Source: Streptomyces sp. WM6378
GTDB taxonomy: Bacteria; Actinomycetota; Actinomycetes; Streptomycetales; Streptomycetaceae
Direction: 5' to 3'
NCBI RefSeq assembly: GCF_001279695.1
Contig: NZ_LGDD01000133.1
Span: forward strand, 99,562 to 163,561
Length of the DNA stretch: 64,000 bases
Part shown: positions 58,415-64,000 of the stretch, piece after piece
Position numbering within the stretch: the stretch's first letter is position 1
Layout of the letters: the number at the start of each line of letters is the position of its first letter
The notes under the pieces: generated by a model
The model's database searches: none
What the model was told of the DNA's origin: nothing
What the model saw: only the letters and a program-made list of their open reading frames with translations
Translations under genes and position numbers: made by a program

Positions 58415-59785
58415 GTGACAGAACCTGTGCGCATTCTCGTGGTCGGCGGCGGATACGTCGGGATGTACACGGCGCTGCGCCTGCAACGGAAGCTCAAGGC
58501 AGAGCTGAAGAGCGGCGCCGTCCGGATCACCGTGGTCACCCCCGACCCCTACATGACGTACCAGCCGTTCCTGCCCGAGGCGGCGGCCGGAAACATCTCG
58601 CCGCGCCATGTCGTGGTTCCGCTGCGCCGGGTCCTGGACAAGTGCCACATCGTCATCGGCGAGGCCGACCGCATCGACCACACCGGGCGCACCGCCACCG
58701 TCACCACCCTCGCCTCTCCCGAGGACGGCACCGGCGCCATCCAGCTGACGTACGACGAACTCGTCATCGCGCCCGGTTCGATCTCGCGCACCCTGCCCGT
58801 CCCCGGCCTCGCCGACTACGCCATCGGCTTCAAGACCGTCGAGGAGGCCATCGGCCTGCGCAACCACGTCATCGAGCAGATGGACATCGCCTCCTCGACG
58901 CGCGACCCCGCGATCCGCGACGCCGCCCTGACCTTCGTCTTCGTCGGCGGCGGCTACGCGGGCGTCGAGGCGCTCGCCGAACTGGAGGACATGGCCCGCT
59001 ACACGGCGCGGTACTACCACAACATCCGGCCCGAGGACCTGAAGTGGATCCTCGTCGAGGCCAGCGACCGGATCCTGCCCGAGGTCGGCGAGGAGATGGG
59101 CCGGTACGCGATCCGCGAGCTGCGCGCCCGCAACATCGACGTACGCCTTCAGACCCGGCTCGACAGCTGCGAGCACCGGGTCGCCGTCCTCAGCGACGGC
59201 GCCCGCTTCCCCACCCGCACCGTCGTGTGGACCGCCGGCGTCAAGCCCGCCCCGATCCTCGCCGCCACCGACCTGCCCCTCAACGAGCGCGGCCGCCTCG
59301 CGTGCACGGCGGAGCTGCGCGTCGCGGGCACCGAGCACGCGTGGGCCGCGGGCGACGCGGCCGCCGTCCCCGACCTCACCTCGGAAGAGAAGGGCAAGGA
59401 GTGCGCGCCCAACGCCCAGCACGCCGTCCGCCAGGCGAAGGTCCTCGCCGAGAACATCGCCTCGGCCGTACGGGGCGGAGAGCTCAAGGAGTACCGGCAC
59501 AAGTACGTCGGCTCGGTCGCATCGCTCGGCCTGCACAAGGGCGTCGCCCACGTCTACGGCCGCAAACTCAAGGGCTACCCGGCGTGGTTCATGCACCGCG
59601 CCTACCACCTGAGCCGCGTCCCGACCTTCAACCGCAAGGCCCGCGTCCTCGCCGAATGGACGCTCGCCGGGCTCTTCAAACGCGAGATCGTCTCGCTCGG
59701 CTCGCTGGAACACCCGCGCGCCGAGTTCGAGATCGCGGCGGGCGGCGGCCCGCCCGCCAAGGGCCCCGCCCCGCAGGAGAACTGA
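58415..59785 (+). CDS. Type II NADH dehydrogenase
   Basis: 456 residues from GTG 58415; GTG 58412 is equally possible and the earlier frame is not coding. FAD site RILVVGGGYVGMYTAL, NADH site TFVFVGGGYAGVEALAEL, TVVWTAGVKPAP and AWAAGDAAAVPD (FAD-binding end), and GSVASLGLHKGVAHVYG. It passes electrons from NADH to quinone at the inner face of the membrane without pumping protons. S. coelicolor SCO4119 is the likely orthologue (from memory). Confidence 0.92.
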   Translation: MTEPVRILVVGGGYVGMYTALRLQRKLKAELKSGAVRITVVTPDPYMTYQPFLPEAAAGNISPRHVVVPLRRVLDKCHIVIGEADRIDHTGRTATVTTLASPEDGTGAIQLTYDELVIAPGSISRTLPVPGLADYAIGFKTVEEAIGLRNHVIEQMDIASSTRDPAIRDAALTFVFVGGGYAGVEALAELEDMARYTARYYHNIRPEDLKWILVEASDRILPEVGEEMGRYAIRELRARNIDVRLQTRLDSCEHRVAVLSDGARFPTRTVVWTAGVKPAPILAATDLPLNERGRLACTAELRVAGTEHAWAAGDAAAVPDLTSEEKGKECAPNAQHAVRQAKVLAENIASAVRGGELKEYRHKYVGSVASLGLHKGVAHVYGRKLKGYPAWFMHRAYHLSRVPTFNRKARVLAEWTLAGLFKREIVSLGSLEHPRAEFEIAAGGGPPAKGPAPQEN

Positions 59786-59792
59786 CGGTTGT

Positions 59793-59812
59793 CAGTGTGG
59801 TCCGTCACACTG
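59793..59812. promoter_or_regulatory. Short inverted repeat between NDH-2 and PP2C genes
   Basis: CAGTGTG-gtccgt-CACACTG, perfect 7-base arms, 8 bases after the NDH-2 stop. It could bind a regulator of the next gene or help end transcription. Confidence 0.45.
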
Positions 59813-59922
59813 GACGTGTGACCATAGGTGGGCCCACACCTGCACAGAGTGATCCAGCGACCCAGCACCGCACAAGGACCGGCAGCACAGCACCCGCAGC
59901 AACACACGAGGCTTGGAACACC

Positions 59923-61566
59923 GTGAACTTCACGCGTTGGAGCGCCCGGCTCCCCGGTACGCCGCGCCGCGCCGCAGCACGGACCGACCGCGCAGACCGG
60001 GGCTCCGTGCCCGCGGCCCGCGGTGAATCCGGGCCGCAGCCGCAGCCCTGGCCGGACGATGCGGCCGAGCCCCCGCCCCTGGACGACCTCTCCGTGCGCG
60101 ACATCCTCGGCCAGCTCCCCGCCCTGGTCGCGCTCCTGCACGGCCCCGAGCACCGCATCGCGTACGTCAACGACGCCTACGCCGCGGCCTTCGGGACCCG
60201 CCCGCTTGGCGCCCCGGCCGCCAAGGCGCTGCCCGAGCTCGACGAGCTCGGCCTGCTCCCGCTGATGGACCAGGTGCTGCGCAGTGGCACGTCCCGTACG
60301 GTCAAGTCCCGCAAGACCCAGGCCGCCGGTTCGTACACGGTGACGTGCAGCCCGGTGGAGATCCCCGGCCACGACGAGGGCGGCGTGCTCGTCTTCGCCG
60401 CCGACGTCACCGACCACGCGGAGGCCGCCGAGCGACTGCGCGCGAGCGAGCGCCGCCACCGCGAGACGGCCGTCACCCTCCAGCGCTCCCTGCTCCCGCA
60501 GGAGCTGGAACAGCCCGACGACCTGCGGGTGGCCGCCACCTACCAGCCCGGCGGCAAGGACGCGGCGGTCGGCGGCGACTGGTACGACGTGATCACCCTT
60601 GGCGCGGGCCGCACCGCCCTGGTCATCGGCGACGTGATGGGCCGCGGGGTCCGCGCCGCCGCCGTGATGGGCCAGCTCCGCACCGCGGTCAGGGCGTACG
60701 CGCGCCTCGACCTGCCCCCGCACGAGGTGCTCCAGCTCCTGGACGGCCTGGCCGCCGAGATCGACGCCAGCCAGATCGCCACCTGCGTCTACGCCGTGCA
60801 CGACCCCAACGAGGGCCGCCTGGTGTACGCGTCGGCGGGCCACCTGCCCGTTCTCGTGCGCCACGAGGACGGCACCGTCCACCGCGCCGCGGACCCGACC
60901 GGGCCCCCGCTCGGCACCGGCGGCTGGCTGCACACCTCGGGCACGATCGACCTGCCGCCCGGTGCGACCGCCGTCCTCTATACGGACGGCCTGGTCGAGC
61001 GCAGGGGAGAGGACATCGACGAGGGAGTGGCCGCCCTTGAGCGGGCGCTGTCCGGCGCGGTCGGCACCCCTCAGGTGGTGTGCGACCGTCTGATCCGCTC
61101 GCTCGGGGTCACCGCCGAACACGACGACGACGTCGCGGTCCTGGTCTGCCAGCACCCGGCCCGTACGGGACCCGCCGCCGAGCTGTTCCACAACGCGGCG
61201 CTCGACCTGCTCGGCGGCATCGAAGCGGCCCCGCGCGCCCGGGCGTTCGCGTCCGGCGTCCTCGCCTCGTGGCGCTTCCCGGTGGAGCTGCGCGACCTGG
61301 GCGTTCTCGCGGCGAGCGAGCTGGTGGCCAACTCGCTGCAGCACGGCACCCCGCCGATGCGCCTGCGCCTGCGCCGCACCGACCGTCGCCTGATCATCGA
61401 GGTGACCGACGGCGACGATCACCTGCCGCGCCGCCGCCGCGCCGACCCCGGAGACGAAGCAGGACGAGGCATCTCGATCGTCGCGACGATCGCCTCGTCC
61501 TGGGGTTCGCGCCGCACACCGGGCGGCGGCAAAGCGGTGTGGTGCGAGTTCGCGCTGCCCGGTTAG
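59923..61566 (+). CDS. PAS-PP2C-ATPase signalling protein
   Basis: 547 residues from GTG 59923 (VNFTRWSARLPG); a GTG at 59818 would add 35 residues. PAS domain (LVALLHGPEHRIAYVNDAYAAAFG), SpoIIE-type PP2C domain (VGGDWYDVITLGAGRTALVIGDVMGRG, ASAGHLPVLVRHEDG, AVLYTDGLVERRGED, DDDVAVLV), then an RsbW-like ATPase (LGVLAASELVANSLQHG, RGISIVATIASSWG). It combines sensing, phosphatase and anti-sigma kinase-like parts, so it likely works on a STAS protein. Its position equals S. coelicolor SCO4120. Confidence 0.9.
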   Translation: MNFTRWSARLPGTPRRAAARTDRADRGSVPAARGESGPQPQPWPDDAAEPPPLDDLSVRDILGQLPALVALLHGPEHRIAYVNDAYAAAFGTRPLGAPAAKALPELDELGLLPLMDQVLRSGTSRTVKSRKTQAAGSYTVTCSPVEIPGHDEGGVLVFAADVTDHAEAAERLRASERRHRETAVTLQRSLLPQELEQPDDLRVAATYQPGGKDAAVGGDWYDVITLGAGRTALVIGDVMGRGVRAAAVMGQLRTAVRAYARLDLPPHEVLQLLDGLAAEIDASQIATCVYAVHDPNEGRLVYASAGHLPVLVRHEDGTVHRAADPTGPPLGTGGWLHTSGTIDLPPGATAVLYTDGLVERRGEDIDEGVAALERALSGAVGTPQVVCDRLIRSLGVTAEHDDDVAVLVCQHPARTGPAAELFHNAALDLLGGIEAAPRARAFASGVLASWRFPVELRDLGVLAASELVANSLQHGTPPMRLRLRRTDRRLIIEVTDGDDHLPRRRRADPGDEAGRGISIVATIASSWGSRRTPGGGKAVWCEFALPG

Positions 61567-61573
61567 GCGCGGG

Positions 61574-62866
61574 TCAGGCGTTGGCGGGCGCCTGCTCGGG
61601 CTTGTGCACCGCGACCACGCGCGAGCTGGCCGCGAGCATCGGATGGTCCTGCGCCAGCGTCAGCTTCTTGCCGAGCCGCAGCGCGAGGAAGGTGATCCCG
61701 AGCGAGAAGAGCACGAACGTCACGATGTACGGGCCGTGCAGCGCGGCGCCCATGGGCCCGCCCACCGCCGGACCGACGGCCAGCGCGAGCTGCTTGACCA
61801 GGGCGAACGCCGAGTTGTACTGCCCGACCATCGACTCCGGGGCCAGATCGGCGACCAGCGGCGCCACGGTCGGCGACAGCATCGCTTCACCGAGCCCGAA
61901 GAGCGCGTACGTCGAGATGAAGGCGGCGGTGGCCATCGCCTGGCTGCCGTGCCCGAGCCCGGCGTATCCGGCCGCGATCCACGCGACGGCCCAGATCAGA
62001 CCGACGGACGCGATGACCCGGCTGCGACGCCGGCGCTCGACGAACTTCAGCACCAGGAACTGCGCGACCACGATGACGGCCGTGTTGGCGGCCAGCGCGA
62101 TCCCGAGCGTCGAGGGCTGGATCCCGGCGGCCTCGGTGCCGTACGCGGCAAGTCCGGACTCGAACTGCCCGTAGCAGGCGAAGAACAGCACGAAGCCAAG
62201 GACGCACAGCTGCACCATCGCCCGGTGCCCGAGGATCGTGCGGATCCCGCCGCCGGCGCCCTGCTCACCCTTGGGACGCGCGTCCGAGAGGACGGCCGAG
62301 TGCGGCATCTTCACGGAGCCGGCGATCCCGGCGAGCACCAGGAACATCACCGCTTCGATGGAGAAGAGCAGGGTGAAGCTGGAGGGGTGGCTCTCGTCGA
62401 CGATCTGGCCGCCGATGAGCCCGCCGATGCCGAGCCCGAGGTTCTGCAGGAAGAACTGCATGGCGAACGCGCGGGTGCGGGTCGCGGGGCCGGAGCACCA
62501 GACGATCATCGTCGCGAGCGCGGGCTGCATGACGGCGGTGCCCGCGCCGAGCAGCGCGGCCGAAGCGACAGCGGCGGGCACGCTGGAGGCGAAGCCCATG
62601 CTCAGCGCGCCGGCCGAGGCGAGTATCGCGGCGCCGACCAGCACCGGCAGCGGCCCGCGCCGGTCGATGACGCGGCCGGTGAACGGCAGCACGACAAGCG
62701 CGGCCATGGCGAAGACGGCGAGCACGACACCGGCCGTGGTCGCGCCCAGATCCCGCACCTGAGCCACGTACACATAGAGGTACGGAACGGTGAACCCGAG
62801 TCCAAACGCGCTCAGCGCGTTACCTGCCTGGATCCGGCGCATCGCTGCACCCATCGCCTTGGTCAC
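61574..62866 (-). CDS. MFS transporter
   Basis: 430 residues, twelve hydrophobic segments. FGLGFTVPYLYVYVAQ opens, GRVIDRRGPLPVLVGAAIL has the loop 2-3 GxxxDRxGrr motif A, and ALAVGPAVGGPMGAAL is the last helices' Gly-rich part. The ligand is unknown; the S. coelicolor counterpart (SCO4121) was linked to sugar response (recollection). Divergent from the MarR gene. Confidence 0.88.
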   Translation of the reverse strand: MTKAMGAAMRRIQAGNALSAFGLGFTVPYLYVYVAQVRDLGATTAGVVLAVFAMAALVVLPFTGRVIDRRGPLPVLVGAAILASAGALSMGFASSVPAAVASAALLGAGTAVMQPALATMIVWCSGPATRTRAFAMQFFLQNLGLGIGGLIGGQIVDESHPSSFTLLFSIEAVMFLVLAGIAGSVKMPHSAVLSDARPKGEQGAGGGIRTILGHRAMVQLCVLGFVLFFACYGQFESGLAAYGTEAAGIQPSTLGIALAANTAVIVVAQFLVLKFVERRRRSRVIASVGLIWAVAWIAAGYAGLGHGSQAMATAAFISTYALFGLGEAMLSPTVAPLVADLAPESMVGQYNSAFALVKQLALAVGPAVGGPMGAALHGPYIVTFVLFSLGITFLALRLGKKLTLAQDHPMLAASSRVVAVHKPEQAPANA

Positions 62867-63008
62867 ACTTCACCACCTTGGGGTCTGGAAGCTTGGAGGA
62901 CTTGAACCTGAAGGGCTCAGCTCTGAAGACTTCAATACTAAAATTAGATCCTTAACAATACACACTCAAGGACTTAGACGCCAACGGACCCCGTGCCATA
63001 CTCGCGAC

Positions 63009-63575
63009 ATGGCTGAGACCACCGAGCCCGCCGAGCCCGACGGCCCCCAGGAGCCGACCCTCGACGAGCAGATCGCCGCGTACCAGCGGGAGTACCGCGA
63101 CCTCGACCCCCAGGTGGAAAAGGTCGTCTCGGCCCTGGGCCGCCTGAACCGCCGGATGAACGTGGCGTACGGCCGCCAAGTGGCCGCCCTCGGCATCAGC
63201 AACGCGGAGTGGGAGGTCCTCAAGACCCTGCTCCTGGCGGGCGAGCCCTATCGCCTGGGCCCCGGCGAACTCGCCAAGCGCCTCGGCCTCACACCGGCCG
63301 CGATGACGCACCGCATCGACCGCATGGCCGGCGAAGGCCTGGTCACGCGCGACCGTGACGAGAACAACCGGGTACGCGTCATCGTCGAGCTGACGGATGA
63401 GGGCCGTACGAAGTGGCTGGAGGCCATGCGCATGGCCAGCGACTTCGAGGAGGACCTCCTCCAGGACCTGTCCGCCGAGGAGCGCGGCCTCCTCGGCGAG
63501 ATGCTGATCCGCCTGCTCCGCAGGGTGGAGCACGCCCAGCCGGACGCGGGCGGCCGCCTCACCGACCTCGACTGA
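63009..63575 (+). CDS. MarR-family regulator
   Basis: 188 residues from ATG 63009. Helical N-terminus, then SNAEWEVLKTLLLAGEPY, GPGELAKRLGLTPAAMTHRIDRMAGEGLV (recognition helix) and DRDENNRVRVIVELTDEGRTKW (wing). The acidic N-terminal tail (TTEPAEPDGPQEPTLD) is unusual. The 142-base gap to the MFS gene is A/T-rich (CTAAAATTAG near 62,940) and should hold the operator for both. Counterpart of SCO4122. Confidence 0.9.
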   Translation: MAETTEPAEPDGPQEPTLDEQIAAYQREYRDLDPQVEKVVSALGRLNRRMNVAYGRQVAALGISNAEWEVLKTLLLAGEPYRLGPGELAKRLGLTPAAMTHRIDRMAGEGLVTRDRDENNRVRVIVELTDEGRTKWLEAMRMASDFEEDLLQDLSAEERGLLGEMLIRLLRRVEHAQPDAGGRLTDLD

Positions 63576-63606
63576 AAAAACCAGTGGACAGGAGCCAGGG
63601 CCGGGG

Positions 63607-63635
63607 TTGACACGGATCTCCCCGATCCGTAAGGT
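63607..63635 (+). promoter_or_regulatory. Promoter TTGACA-N17-TAAGGT upstream of an rRNA operon
   Basis: -35 TTGACA (63607-63612) and -10 TAAGGT (63630-63635) are 17 bases apart, a near-consensus vegetative promoter. The spacer has the dyad ACGGATC/GATCCGT. It is the first of at least four promoter-like sites before the window edge. Confidence 0.75.
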
Positions 63636-63775
63636 TCTTCGAGTTGTCGCGGAGCCGATACGGTTCTGCAACAGTCATCCGCCGCAGATTCTGCGGCCAC
63701 CCAACTCAGCACGATCTCCCGACCGGGAGTGTTTTCGGCATGCCGAATTCATTTCGATCGGACCGGAAGCCCCGA

Positions 63776-63975
63776 TTACGGGTTGCCGGGAAAATCCGCT
63801 AGAGTTCGGGAGTCGGAACGGCCCAACAGCCGGGAAGACAAGCCGACTTGGACCCGGGAGACCGGAAATCAGGCCCGAAAGGATCTGATAGAGTCGGAAC
63901 AGCCGGAAAGGGAAACCCGAGAGGGAGAACCGGAAAGGCACCGAGGAAGTCGGACACGAAAGAGTCTGATAGAGT
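63776..63975 (+). promoter_or_regulatory. Tandem rRNA promoters with TAGAGT -10 boxes
   Basis: TAGAGT occurs at 63800-63805, 63889-63894 and 63970-63975. The last two lie inside repeated TCTGATAGAGTCGG blocks. The purine-rich leader (ACACGAAATACCGAAGG) at the end is typical of the stretch before a Streptomyces 16S gene. The 16S gene itself lies beyond the window. Confidence 0.8.
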
Positions 63976-64000
63976 CGGGAACACGAAATACCGAAGGGAA

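Noticed and set aside
63776..63975. The repeated TCTGATAGAGTCGG blocks as a CRISPR array
   Set aside because: Only two full copies with different spacing, containing -10 boxes; they fit rRNA promoters. No cas genes in the window.

Overview
The window is chromosomal DNA of a Streptomyces or very close relative. The evidence is high GC, GTG starts and 4-base start/stop overlaps, a TipA-type MerR gene, an AtrA-type TetR gene, a BTAD/NB-ARC (AfsR-like) regulator, a ydaO-type riboswitch before an M23 peptidase, an LAxTG sortase substrate, and a tandem rRNA-operon promoter region at the right edge. From memory, the order from about 40.7 kb to 63.6 kb matches the S. coelicolor SCO4108-SCO4122 neighbourhood (atrA = SCO4118, type II NADH dehydrogenase = SCO4119). 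I could not run a comparison.

Left accessory part (1-9558). A translationally coupled operon encodes a MoaA-like radical SAM enzyme, a thymidylate-kinase-like P-loop kinase, a small phosphohexomutase-domain-I-like protein and a sulfatase/phosphatase-fold hydrolase, followed by a NUDIX hydrolase. Then come a phage tail-gene remnant, an atypical two-component pair, a 60-bp perfect palindrome, and three minus-strand genes for a secreted ricin-fold lectin, a small membrane protein and a secreted cationic Trp-rich protein, plus a LuxR-type HTH gene.

Integrated island (9559-32486). A 51-bp identical direct repeat, the 3' half of a tRNA-Lys(UUU) gene plus a few bases, bounds about 22.9 kb. Neither copy has a tRNA 5' half beside it, so the true tRNA probably lies to the left and islands are stacked in tandem. 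The left end has a frameshifted tyrosine integrase, a repressor and an excisionase-like gene. The middle has three related cysteine-free ArsR regulators, each next to its own AT-rich palindrome. One heads a long minus-strand array: ArsR, SulP anion transporter, PPOX-fold protein, RsbW-like ATPase, STAS protein, then second-copy-type RNA polymerase alpha (rpoA) and murB. Others sit with another RsbW-like ATPase or a ComB-like phosphatase. The right end has a disrupted SLOG-fold gene, GNAT, a long XRE regulator, two micro-proteins, a glycine-rich-domain-like protein and an APH-like kinase.

Core chromosome (32.5-64.0 kb). Two GAF-ANTAR proteins, a HAD protein, trpD, a cell-wall-anchored protein, initiator tRNA, the TipA-like regulator, a lipoprotein, a PP2C phosphatase, the riboswitch-controlled peptidase, an aldo/keto reductase, PrsW, trmB and lhgO. 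These are followed by a developmental block (sporulation-associated regulator, degenerate asparagine-synthetase-like protein, AfsR-like regulator, membrane-tethered ECF sigma factor, AtrA), then NDH-2, a PAS-PP2C-ATPase protein, an MFS transporter with a divergent MarR, and the rRNA promoters.
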